Shown here in pieces: positions 10,806 to 21,847 of a stretch of DNA of 64,000 nt. The notes under the pieces were generated by a model. It was not told the origin of the DNA and did not search any database. It saw only the letters and a list, made by a program, of their open reading frames with translations. The stretch is from Metarhizium brunneum (taxonomy: Eukaryota; Ascomycota; Sordariomycetes; Hypocreales; Clavicipitaceae): the NCBI RefSeq assembly GCF_013426205.1, contig NC_089424.1, positions 992,001-1,056,000 of the forward strand. The letters are read 5' to 3'. The position numbers and the translations under genes are program-made. Positions within the stretch are counted from its first letter, which is position 1. Each line of letters opens with the position of its first letter.

Positions 10806-12421
10806 ACCAGACTTGGCCCGAAAATGGCTCGGCCGGGTTCTCGCCTCTATTCATTGACAAGATGCCAATAGCGGGATCTGCTGAGAAGCGAGATGAGTAG
10901 CGACGAGCTCTCTATTTTTTTCCTTGTTTGGCTTTAGACATTGGTTGAGATTATCTAGTCGGTTATTAATGTACTCGCTAATTGCATATCGTCCCGCGCC
11001 CCAGTGCGTCTTGACTGCAATTTCGGCGCTGCAAGCAAAACATGAGACTTGACCCAGCGACATAGATGTAACCATATGCCGTCTTTACACATGGCCTTGG
11101 AGGTGTCGCGTATCCCGGCGAGTATAAGCCGCACACGGTGTGACTGGAATTGGACGGTGACACGACATTTGCTCTTAGCATCAGGCTACGGAATGAGATG
11201 ATTAAATCATAGGAATAACGTAGCTACATATATTCATAGTCCCGGATGTTGGCGGACGGTTCCGGCTGACGTGCTAAATGCGGTAATGTACTGCGGAAGC
11301 ATCCGCATCCGCATCTCAAAGGAGTCAATCGACCATTCGTTACCATGCAGGGGCTGTGAGATTTGTTTCGCATCTGCTCCCGAGGCTGAAGAAAGTCTGG
11401 CCGTCTTATCAACGCGGCCCCCATATTGGTGTCACCAGGAAGCCGTCGCTTGGCAGCTCTATTGCAAATTCGTATACCGGAACCAATGGTTCAGAACGCT
11501 CGTCTTCTTCAATACATAATGTACAGTCCCCGGCTCTTGACATTCATGCAAGCAACTAACATTGTGCTTCGTTTGCCAGTTTCATCAAGTCCCTACAGGT
11601 CATTATTACTCACAAGATCAGGCATGTCCGTCGCCAATTCGAGCGAAGCGAGGGGTAAAAAGGCCGAGCGCAGTGGTAATTTAAAGTCGGATCAACGACG
11701 TTCATCAACTTTTACAAGGACATCTACTCGGAAACATCGAAGTATTTATATTAAAATTATCTAGTGTAAATTTATACCCCAAACTCCTGAAACGCATCGT
11801 CTGTGGCCTATTCATAGCCGGCAAACCTGCTCATTGAGCGCAGCTCTCCTTCCCCAATAAAATAAAGGACCTACACGCCAATAATGCTAATGAGGCCCAG
11901 ACCACCGAGGTTCAATGTTCGCAAAGAGCGGACATCAGGAGCAGACAAAACGCTGGGTGGGAAAAAATGGGGCCGACGTTTGTTAGCGCGGTGTATTTAC
12001 AAACTGAGGGTGAGCAAGACCATCACCAGGACTTGGGTGGTTTCTTTTGTTGAGGGATTTCCATTGTACCAGACTCATTATAATTCAATACAACAACTAC
12101 AAAAGAGCCCTGTATCAGTATTTATTTTCAGTACCTCCCCGAGTCAGGAACAAAGAGACTGCCCGATTCCTTGGTCTGTGCTGGCCACACGCACCCAGCT
12201 GATGCATCACAGTAAACCCACAGCATGCCGCACTGTAATGCGACGCAGCGTCTTTCCCAAAAGGGCCAGTCCGCTTGCCTACTGGTTACGCTGTGTTTAG
12301 TTCTCCTCGATCGCCGCCCGTCACAAGAATTGATATCGCTATTTAAGTAGAGGTCAGGTTTCTTTCAAGAGCTCTTTTCTTCCTTGTACAAACACCTTTC
12401 CTTGACTATGCAGCGGCCAAC
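10806..12421. other. Intergenic region with no supported gene
   Basis: Several overlapping open frames of 60-140 codons occur on both strands (longest 11884-12300, +). None has a recognisable motif or a plausible intron structure. The final 60 bp are pyrimidine-rich and probably belong to the promoter of the gene at 12422. Confidence 0.4.
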
Positions 12422-13833
12422 ATGTATCCCGACTGGCCAGAATCAGAGGCCGATTTGGTGCCACTCCCGCAGGCAAGTACCAACTACCAAGTGTTGCCTC
12501 ACCGGTGGAAGGTCAACTCCCCACTTCAACATGTTAACCGACTGCGCTTTTTTCTAGGTAGATGGCCCGAAACTGCCTCCTTTCGACTTTCAGGGCCCTC
12601 AAGCCATCAAGTTTATTGAGCACATGGGAGAGGGTCTTCACTCACACGTCTTCAAAGTCGAAATCTTGGGCCAGTTGTACGCTCTGAAGCTGGTAAAGCA
12701 TCTTGACAGCCCAAGTCTTGGAAAGCGAACAACGCTGACGAACTGAGCCGCAGTTTCGGTTTCCCAACGACTGCGACTGGGAGGGACTGCCTGAACCCGA
12801 CACCAAGGAATTCGAGGAACTCGGGGAGGGCAAGGAGTACCGTGAATTATATTCTGCCCTCTACAACTATGCGGAGCCTTTTACCTGCGAGTGCCGTGCC
12901 TATGGGCGCATCCAGGAATCGGGTCACGAGACACTGGCGCTCAAGTGCTACGGCTACGTCTTGCTCGACGAGGAGCACGAGCGGAGAATGATAGCTCAGT
13001 TCCAGCACGACTCAAGCGGGGTGTGCCTGGACTTCAACGGATCCATCGATGCCTCCATACCAGATGATGTGCGCTTGCGGTTTGTGGGAAAGAGCGGCAG
13101 GCCGCCGCCTATTCGCGGCATCGTCAAGGAGTTGGGTGTGCCCGATGAGGAGAACTTGCGGCCGGCGGTTGCTCGCAGCATCCTGCGCGACATCATCAGA
13201 ATGCAGAAGCTCGGCATCATCGGCATCGATGTCATGGACGTGCAGATTGTCAGTGGCAAGTTGTGCGACTTTAGCACCGCCATCACGACTCCTCATTTCC
13301 TGACGACTCCGGACATCAACCCTCATCTCACGGCCGAAATGGTGTCAATGATGGAGTTTGCGACTTTTGACAAGGCACTGGGCGACTATAAGCGTTTTGA
13401 CGACATGATTCGCGAGTGGAACCGGTTTGGGGGCAAGGCGCGCCCCATCTCCATCACCGCATTTCCTGGCGGTCGTGGCTGTGAGCTGCGGTACAATCTG
13501 AGAAACAAGGCAGCCAGGGAGCGCATCTTCACCTACGTTGACCCGAGATCGTATGACTGGAGGACGTGCGGGGCGAATCTGAAGACAAACGGTAGTGATG
13601 CAATAGGACGGCGTAGATCAGCACGGTTATCAAATGGTCGGGCGCGCGAAGGCTCTCCACGACGGGGGGCCATCTCTAGGAGACGCAAACCACTGACTTG
13701 TACGCCATCTTTGTGGCATTATGATTGCCGATTTCGGCCGGGTGTTGCGGGCATGGTGAGATCTGGTGATTTTCCGGGAATCTTTTTACAGTGGTACCTG
13801 AAAGACGGGTTCTTATTTCCTTACCAGCGGTGA
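12422..13833 (+). CDS. Fta2-like (kinetochore Sim4 complex subunit family) kinase-fold protein
   Basis: Three exons, 12422-12472, 12558-12692 and 12754-13833, joined in frame, give 421 aa. The core reads FDFQGPQAIKFIEHMGEG, then HVFKVEILGQLYALKL, FRFPNDCDWEG, FTCECRAYGRIQESG, GYVLLDEEHE and RGIVKEL. This is the pattern of the fungal FTA2 family, a degenerate protein-kinase fold. Late residues include MQKLGIIGIDVMDVQIVSGKLCDFSTA, where an HxD catalytic loop would be expected but is absent, so it is probably a pseudokinase. Intron 1 is best read as GC-AG (CAG|GCAAGT ... TTCTAG). An alternative GT-AG reading, 12477-12561, also keeps frame. The last 90 residues are Arg-rich and low in conservation. 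True kinetochore function is uncertain because this family is expanded in filamentous ascomycetes. Confidence 0.72.
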
Positions 13834-13839
13834 ATAAGG

Positions 13840-14030
13840 GAATATCAGTTCTAGTTTTTAGGATACTAATTATATAGCTATATTATGTATTAGCTTAGCC
13901 TAAAAAAGCCTAAAAAAGCCTTATTAAGCTATATATATTTTAATATATTAGCCTATATTTATTTTATATAGAATATATAAGTTACTACTAGAAAGGCTAC
14001 GTGTAGTAATTTATGTTAGCTCTAAAAATA
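13840..14030. repeat. AT-rich low-complexity block
   Basis: Dense TA-rich sequence with a direct repeat of GCCTAAAAAA and repeated TATATA tracts. The composition contrasts sharply with the GC-richer genes on both sides. This is typical of a RIP-mutated repeat remnant; no coding trace is readable. Confidence 0.5.
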
Positions 14031-14270
14031 CCAGCGTGTTGGTCCGCTGCAATGCCATACAGCGGCCAACTTATGTTGTGCGACCTGGGCCGCAACGAAT
14101 AGCCATCCAGATATCTTCTTTGTTCTAATTTCAGGCAACCAGACATGTAGCCACCTCATGTCTGGCCTCTGCACAGAGAATACTTTGCCCCTCACTTCCA
14201 GTCTTTGTTCAAATATTCTTCTCATACTAGAGCTAAGCCCGCATCGCCCACGGCATACCGCGTCGCCACA

Positions 14271-15518
14271 ATGGCAGCACCTGGTGATCGAAACTCGACT
14301 AGCTTGCGTGCTATTTTAACCCAAGCGAAGCCACAAATCTCTTGCATGAAATATACAGCATCCAAGAATACTATAGGCCGGTGGCCATTACCGAAGCATC
14401 ATGGGATCGCTGAATGGAGCGAGTTCAACCTTGAATCCCTTGTTGAGAGTTACGGCCATATTCTTAACCGGGAAGGTCCTGGAGGCATCCCAGCCGCAGA
14501 TCTGCCGAATAACAAAATCGAGATTTCCAGAGTCAACCATATTCGGCTTCTGATCGAATGGAATAGCCGTGTAATCGACATGGCCCAAAAATTTACAAAA
14601 GAAAGCCTTGGCATCGACACAGGCGTCTCCCTCCTGAACGATGTCACTACTCGCGACGGGTCAGCCCGGGCCAGAATCAGAACGGCACCCGCAAAGGGGG
14701 CACCCACTGTCGATCACGTTATTGCACTTGACGATCACCCGTTGACGAATCTCGTAGTGGGCCTCGTGAAATCCCACAGCAGATTTCCGGCGAGCGTGGT
14801 GGTCGATGATTCTCATCTCACAACGACAGATCAGATGTGGGCGCTGGGACAACTTGCCAACTTATGTCACACTGCGAAGACTCGATACGGTTACATCATG
14901 ACAGATCACGCACTCGTCGCGTGCCGTTGCACCATATTTGAGGATCCCACCTACCGCTTTGGCAGGTTCAAAGTCGCTCTTGTGCCGGTGCCATGGTCCA
15001 AAAGAGGCCCGGAACAGCTCACGACGGATCTCGCGCTGTGGTGGCTCTGTATGCTGGCTGCCTCAGCCCCCCACAACCGGTCGACCCTCGAGCATGAAAT
15101 GGTGCCGATCAACAAGTGGGAAGTCAAATACTATGACGATGGGCGCGGCTGGGTGCGTCGCCACAAATACTCGGGTTACGAGGAGCCTACCGAAGCCCCG
15201 TCTCCTCCACCCTACGAGACACCGGCGCCTGACGATGTGGCCGGTAATGCCGCTCTTTTCATGGCCGCAGTAGGAGGACTCAACGTGCAAGAGGATTTCG
15301 ACCCCAATCCCCCTCCCATCCCAGGCCAACCAGCCGACCTTGCGCAATCTTACCAGCACAATCCCACCGACGTCGTTGTTGCGTATGACGGGCAAGGCTT
15401 GAGTTTTGATGCTGCGAATGAGGGGCTTTTGAACTTCGATGTTGCGAATGAGGGGCAGGACTATTTCTTCAACTTCGATGCTGCGAATGAGGGAGAGGAC
15501 TTTGACTTCAACATTTGA
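14271..15518 (+). CDS. Fungal protein of unknown function with C-terminal FDAANEG repeats (415 aa)
   Basis: A single exon. The ATG at 14271 (context CACAATGGC) is chosen; the frame is open upstream but has no earlier ATG. The central region has the pattern TRYGYIMTDHALVACRC, followed by VALVPVPWSKRGPEQLT and TTDLALWWLCMLAAS. I associate this pattern with a large group of uncharacterised filamentous-fungal proteins. A short Pro/Glu-rich linker follows. The C-terminus carries three near-identical repeats (FDAANEGLLN, FDVANEGQDYFFN, FDAANEGEDFDFN). A fourth DNA copy lies just past the stop codon. There is no signal peptide or membrane segment. I cannot give a function. Confidence 0.6.
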   Translation: MAAPGDRNSTSLRAILTQAKPQISCMKYTASKNTIGRWPLPKHHGIAEWSEFNLESLVESYGHILNREGPGGIPAADLPNNKIEISRVNHIRLLIEWNSRVIDMAQKFTKESLGIDTGVSLLNDVTTRDGSARARIRTAPAKGAPTVDHVIALDDHPLTNLVVGLVKSHSRFPASVVVDDSHLTTTDQMWALGQLANLCHTAKTRYGYIMTDHALVACRCTIFEDPTYRFGRFKVALVPVPWSKRGPEQLTTDLALWWLCMLAASAPHNRSTLEHEMVPINKWEVKYYDDGRGWVRRHKYSGYEEPTEAPSPPPYETPAPDDVAGNAALFMAAVGGLNVQEDFDPNPPPIPGQPADLAQSYQHNPTDVVVAYDGQGLSFDAANEGLLNFDVANEGQDYFFNFDAANEGEDFDFNI

Positions 15519-15541
15519 ACCTCGATGCTGCGAGTGAGGGC
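15400..15541 (+). repeat. Short tandem repeat at the 3' end of the unknown gene
   Basis: Units of about 30-45 bp, each containing TTCGATGCTGCGAATGAGGG or a close variant, at about 15405, 15437 and 15473, plus a degenerate fourth copy at 15522-15541 downstream of the stop and in another frame. Confidence 0.7.
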
Positions 15542-16725
15542 AAGACCACATGCAAGTTGAAGACTAACCAACCTGCCCTTCAGTGAGGAGTCAGGATAAC
15601 GTGGTGCACAAACTCGGAGGACAAACTCGGGAGCTATAGCAGGAGTGGGCGGTCGACATGGACGGTTTGTGAGGTCTGGTTCTCTTGATGCAATTTATTG
15701 TTGTCCAGCAAAGCTAAGGCCTTTCCAGGGGAAGTATATGTAGTTATTGTGCACGTGATATACACGTGACACGGTTCTAGGTTAGAAGAATAATATCAGA
15801 GTAGAAATATCTTAGGAGCCCGAAACCTTGCGGCTAGTAATAAAATTAGTTTTACGTGCGTATTAAATTTTTATTTATTATATAAGTATTAATTTTTGGT
15901 TATTTCGCTCTGTAGTCAAATAAAATTACACGCATGATACAAGTATTGTGCAAGCGTAAAATCTAAAACAGTATTGGGCTGTTCCAGGCCAAGGACAGTG
16001 AGAGACTAGAAAAGTTATTATATAAGCATATTAGCTAAAATTAAAGTTAAATCTTTATCGCTACTACTCGCTTTCCGTGTAGTGTCATGTACATTGTAGT
16101 CTGGTGGAAGATGCCATGATTCGGCGCCAGAAGATTTGGAGGCAAAAACCTTCTCTCAACACTCAGCCAACCTGAGCGAACATCAGCCTCGTTGCCCGGT
16201 GTGGCGCCAAATGGCAGAAGCAACCACCGCATCGGCGTCGTTGGTGGTGTGCATGTTGGCAGCTGGTTGGCAGCTGGTTGGCAGAAGGGCAGGAAGCTTT
16301 TTTTCAGCTTTTTTTCAGCTTTCAGCCGCCAGTGTGAGGAAACGGTCAATGCTGTCTGGTTGGAAGAGCAAGCTTCTCAGGCTCAGGCGAGGCCTTGTCG
16401 TTGCCTCGGCAGCATCTTTTCATTCGCTCGCCCCTGGCTTTGTCACGTCAAAAGCATATAAGCTATTCAAGCTCCCGAGGATAACTCCGCAGGCCTACAC
16501 TTTTACACTTTTGACGCAACAGGTTTCAATGTTGGCCTCATCATCATCGTGCATCAACCCTCCCGCCGTTATGGGCCAACTCGGCGACAAGTCACTGCAC
16601 ACCGCCCTCTACTCGCGGCAACAAGTAACATTGAAGCCAAAGTTGAGACGTTTACCGAAACGTGAGCCCTGAAGCTTGCCTGTATCCAAGGAACAGAGTC
16701 TAGTGGAAATCCGGGGAGACTAGAA
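15519..16725. other. Intergenic region upstream of the NLR gene
   Basis: 15720-16060 is AT-rich with no gene. Around 16257-16335 there are two small direct repeats (a GGTTGGCAGCT unit and an AGCTTTTTTTC unit). An open frame at 16136-16672 has no recognisable content and ends 53 bp before the NLR start, so it is more likely promoter and leader. Confidence 0.4.
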
Positions 16726-19700
16726 ATGCCACAAAAAAAGGAGACCTTTTCTGTGCTGACGCCCATCCCGGGCGACATACCGCGTCAGCTAGCCATCGAT
16801 ATCCTCCACGCGCACGACGAGGTCATCACCCTCAACCCTCTCGTCGTCCATCACCGACCCATCCCTGCGCCGCGTACAGCCACTGCCGACGAGTACTACA
16901 ACACTTGGTACGAGATTGAGGAGCGTATCCAATATATGCCATGGGTGGGCAAGGTCGGATCTGGCAAGATCTCCTTGATAGGCTGCTTCCATAATATGCC
17001 CTGGGGCCTTCAAACACACCTTTACGCACCAATGAAGATCGACCTACGCAATGAATATCGTATCACGGGAAACCAAATGGGCGAGGAACCAGCCGAGACG
17101 CGCGATACTCTGCTCGATTCGCTCGGTGCTCCCGCCGACGGGCTCTACCTGCGGGAGGATATCGAGATTCAATGCAGCATAGCCGTCGTCAGCTTCGTCA
17201 AGGCACAGCTCAAGGCTGCGAGCGAGGAGATGGCGCAGCGTATTGTCAGGAGGGCAGGTAGGTTGAGACCGGACGCAGGCGTTAAACGCTACCCAAACAC
17301 GCCTTCTGGAGACTCGGAGCAGCCGGGTATTCAATACATCTCGGAAGGATCAGTATCTTCTTCGCCAGGCACAGACAAGGAAGCCAAGATGGCCGTGGCG
17401 CCAACAGTGGCCCTGCTGGCCCCGTCCGTCGAACCTCGAACCAAAGGGCCCCCAGTGGCCGAATTCCAACAACAACAACAGGCTGACGCCGCTATGTCCA
17501 CATCCCAAAGAGTCTGGCATGCTTCCTATGAAAGCCTTGAGAAGGGGAGTGACACGGCGAAACTTGTCAAGTCTTATGCCAAGATCCTGATGGCTGTTCT
17601 CGGAGATGGCCAGCATGATTCCGCCGAACTGAACGATCCCACCAGGCGGCAGGACTGCATGAAGGACTTGGTTCGACAAGGACTGGCGAGGGTTAGCACT
17701 TCCTCGCGGATCAGGCAGGGAGTGAGTGATATTGCCGAGTATTGCCTCTCGGCCAAGGCAATGGTAGATCTGGCCATCCAAAACATACCGCAGGCTGCTC
17801 TTCCGTGGGCTGGCGTTTGCATTGGATTGCAGGTGAGCATGCCTACTTGAACCCCGACGTCCATTAACCGCATCCATCCAGATTCTCTTGAACCCCGCAA
17901 AAGCGACAGCATCCAATCTATCTGGCATCACATATGTGATTTCCAGAATGGATTGGTATTGCGCCTTGACCGAGCATTTGCTGAAAAAGGACAGCATCAA
18001 TATCGAGGATGGGAGTATTACGGATAGCGCGTGCAAAAATGTCCTACAACAACTAGAGGTCAAGGTTGTCAATCTGTACAAGTCTCTCCTTCTATATCAG
18101 ATGAGAAGCGTCTGCTCCTACTACCGAAACCGAGGCTATAGTCTTCTTCGCGACCTCGTGAATTTGGATGACTGGGACGCCGACGTGAAGTCTATTCAAG
18201 CCGCCGAAAAATCTCTCCGAATGGATTCGGATCAGTACAACAAGCTGCGCGAGAAGGAGGTTCTGGGAGAGCTTGCCAAGAGGGCGGAAGGCATGCAGGG
18301 CTTGCTAGGCGACATTCACCAGACCCTCCAAGACTTTGTTGCTCTGCAGAAAACCATCCGTAGGGATGACATAGACGCAGCCTGCCAAAAAGATCTGCGC
18401 GTCGTCGACCCACAGCATGACATGGAGAGGATTGAGAGAAGCAAGGATGGGCTCATCGACGGTGCGTACAACTGGATCTTTCGAACCCGGGAATACACCG
18501 CATTCACAAACTGGTACGATGGCAGCCTTGAATCCTCACCAAGCCGACTGCTATGGATCAAGGGACACGTGGGTACGGGCAAGACTATGCTCATGATTGG
18601 CATCATTCGCGAGCTGTCCTGCCAGCCTGCCATTCTCGCACCCAGCCTCTCATACTTTTTCTGTCAAGGCAAGGACACGGCCTTGAATAACGCAACGGCC
18701 GTCCTGCGATCCTTGTTGTGGCTTCTGATCCTTCAACAGCCACATCTCGGCTCACATTTACGCCAAAGATACAACGAGTCGGGTGCGAATCTCTTCAAAG
18801 ACCAAAATGCTTTCTACGCTCTATCAGAAGTGTTTCGTAATATGCTCCAAGATCCCGGTCTCTCACCAGCCCTCTTCGCCGTCGACGGACTTGACGAGTG
18901 CGAGGAGGGGCAAAGTGACCTTGTTCAACTTATTTCAGCCTCCCTGACGCTGTCCGACAAGGTGAAATGGATCGTCACTAGTGATCCGGCGCTCGAGATC
19001 AAGGCTCCGGGCACGGCATGTTCCGCCGTCGAGCTCGATGCCGAAAGGCTAGACGCTCCCGTTCACGAATACATTACCCGCAAGCTCTCCAAGCTACGGA
19101 CGCGAAAGGGGTATACCGACGCTGTCATGGCCAAGGTTTCGGACCAGCTCCACGAGCGAGCTGAAGACAGTTTTCTTTGGGTCGCCCTCGTCTTCAAAAT
19201 GCTCGACTCGGAATACGGGTGGAACGCCACCCGGGTCCTTGAAAGGACACTTCCCGGGCTGCCGAACCTGTATGGGCAAATGATGGGCAAGATGGAGAAG
19301 GACACAATGGACCGACAGTGTTGCGAGAACGTCCTGGTCGCCACGTCTCTGGCCTATCGCCCGCTCTCCCTCCCCGAGCTTGGTGTTGTGGCCGGCGTCG
19401 AACCTGGGATTGACCTGCCGACCATTGTGGAGGAATGCGGCTCGTTTCTGATGACGAGAGATGACAAGGTCTTCATCATCCACCAGTCCGCCAAGGATTA
19501 TGTGTTGGAATCATTCAAGGCTGGGCTTCAGTCTGCTGGAGATGTCCCGGGACATGCGAGCATTGCTCAACGCTCAATTGAAGCCATGTCCGTGGTGCTT
19601 CGTCGGAACATGTACGACCTCGACTACGGCTTGAAGCCAGACGATTTGAAACCACCCGAGCCAGACCCGCTGGCCCCGATAAGGTACTCGTGCACCTTCT

Positions 19701-21847
19701 GGGTAGACCACATTTTGAGCGCCTCGGGTCTCGAGTGTAGCAGAGAGTCAGTGTTGGAATTTCTCAAGGCACATTTCCTCCACTGGCTTGAAGCGTTGTC
19801 ACTCATGGGGAGGCTCCCAGACGGGGTTTTGTCAGTGCGGAGGCTTCTGCACGCTGCACAGGTATGATCAAGACTGTTATCACTACATCTAGTTGCTGAT
19901 GGCGTTCAGGAATCAGGGTCATGTTGCGAGCTTGCAGCGTTCTTGGAGGATGCTGAAAAGTTTGTCAGCAGCTACGGATCCATCATTGAACGAGCCCCGT
20001 TGCAGGCGTTTGGCTCTGCGCTCGTGTTTAGTCCCATGAAGAGTCTGGTCAGACAGGCGCATTGGCAAGAGAGGCTGCCGTTTATCCAGACAGTTGCTGG
20101 TGTCAGAAACCATTGGGACGCTCACAGGCAGATACTTGAAGGACATGGCTCCGAGGTCAAGGCTGTCGCATTTTCACCCGATGATAACACAATCGCCTCG
20201 GCTTCCAGCGACGGCACCGTCCGGCTCTGGGATGCAGCCACGGGAACATGCCGGCGGTCGCTCTCTGGACACTGTGGCAATGTCTGTGCCGTCGCCTTTT
20301 CACCTGATAGCAGCATGGTTGCCTCGGCTTCAAGCGACTGTAGCATCCGGTTGTGGGTTGCGGCCACCGGGGCATGCCGGTGTGCACTTGAGGGGCATAA
20401 ATATTGGGTTAGCAGCGTAACCTTTTCTCCTGATGGCAAGACGATTGCTTCGGCTTCGGGAGATCATACAGTTCGGCTCTGGGATGCGGCCACGGGAGCG
20501 CATCAACAGACGCTAGAAGGCCATCGTCGCTCAGTTACTGCAGTTGCCTTCTCGCATGATGGCAAGTTGGTTGCCTCGGCTTCAGTTGACCGGACAGTCA
20601 GGCTCTGGAATGTGACCACGGGAGCGTACCAACAAACGCTCACAGGGCATACCCGCTCCATCAACGCAGTCACGTTCTCGCCTGATGATAGCATAGTCGC
20701 CTCGGCGTCCGGGGACTGTACCGTCCGACTCTGGGATGCTACCACGGGAGCGCATAAACAGACGCTCAAGGGACATGGTAGCTGGATTAATGCTGTTATT
20801 TTCTCGCTTGACGGCAAGTTGATCGCCTCGGCTTCACACGATTGTACTATCCGGCTCTGGGATGCTACTACGGGTGTGTTACGTGAGACACTCGACGGAC
20901 ATCATCGAGTGAACGGCGTTGCGCTCTCAGCTGATGGCAAGATTATCGCCTCCGCATCGGCCGACGGGACTGTCCGGCTGTGGGATATGGCTTCGCTGGC
21001 GTATAGACAGACACCCACAGGCCATACTCATTGCGTCAACGCAATCGACTTCTCATATGACGGTACGATGGTCGCCTCAGCTTCAGGTGACTGCACCGTT
21101 CGGCTCTGGGACGCCTCTACGGGAGAGTGCCGGCAAATACTCGAGGGGCACAATGGTTCTGTCAATACAGTTGCCTTCTGTCCATGTAGCAAAATGCTTG
21201 CATCAGCTTCTAGCGACCGCCGTGTCCGGCTGTGGAATGCTACTACGGGGAGTTGCGAGCAGATACTCCAGGGCCACATCAGTGATATTAAGGCTATTGC
21301 CTTTTCCCCTGATGGTTCTGTGGCTGCCTCAGCATCAGATGATTGTACTATTCGTCTGTGGAATGTAGCTACAGGGGCACACCAGCAAACCCTTGATGGG
21401 TATAGCGGTGAGGTCAAGGCTATCGCCTTTTCGCCCGACGGCAAAGTAATTGCGTTGAGATTGAGCGATGGCATTCCCTGGCTCTGGGACGTGGCCACTG
21501 GAGCGCAGTGGCAGCTCATCGAGGAGGGTGATTCGGCTCCCATGGCGCTGTCGCCCGACGGCAAGATATCCGCCTCGGCTTCAGACGATGGCAGTACCAT
21601 CCGACTCTGGGACGAGGTTGCAGGAGCGCACCAACAGGTGTTCCTCGGGTCAGTAGAAAAGGGGCGTCCAAATCATGCTCCATGTGTTTGTGGGGAGTGG
21701 ATAACTCTCAACGGTAGGAACCTGCTTTGGCTTGCTAAGGATTACAGGCCTACAAGTGTAGCTCTGCATGATGATATGATAGTTTTGGGCTATGATACCG
21801 GCGGGCTAACATTTTTGAAGTTGAATTTGGATTTGGACAACGGGTAG
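16726..21847 (+). CDS. NLR-type STAND protein: DUF7053-like domain, NACHT and 12 WD40 repeats (1,674 aa)
   Basis: Exons 16726-17832, 17882-19861 and 19910-21847 join in frame through two short GT-AG introns (49 and 48 nt). Domain order: residues about 5-185 match the small fungal family I know as DUF7053 (IPRQLAIDILHAHDEVITLN, WYEIEERIQYMPWVGKVGSG, DGLYLREDIEIQC). A low-complexity linker follows. Then comes an NACHT N-terminal helical domain from about 263 (VWHASYESLEKGSDTAKLV), and NACHT with Walker A GHVGTGKT at about 597-604 and a Walker-B-like LFAVDGLDEC near 700. A winged-helix-like region ends near 1,000. WD40 repeats fill about 1,100-1,610. Fungal NACHT-WD proteins (HET-E/HET-D/NWD group) sense non-self and trigger heterokaryon incompatibility or cell death. 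The usual N-terminal effectors (HET, HeLo, patatin) are absent here. The DUF7053 portion is in one uninterrupted frame with the NACHT portion. Two adjacent genes remain possible, but no stop separates them. Confidence 0.85.
20125..21650 (+). repeat. WD40 repeat array, 12 units of about 126 bp
   Basis: Twelve 40-42-residue units follow the pattern L-x-GH ... V-AFSPDG-x-x-ASAS-x-D-x-TVRLWDAATGA. Units 1-10 keep GH, FS-D, ASAS and RLW. Unit 11 has GY and WLWD, and unit 12 has an insertion, so the array decays at its 3' end. Nucleotide similarity between units is high enough for unequal exchange to be plausible. Confidence 0.88.

Noticed and set aside
11884..12300. 138-codon open frame on the plus strand
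   Set aside because: No recognisable content and the composition of non-coding sequence.
16136..16672. Open frame of 178 codons upstream of the NLR
   Set aside because: Ser/Ala/Leu-rich without motif, spans two small direct repeats, and ends 53 bp before a well-supported start. Probably leader or promoter.
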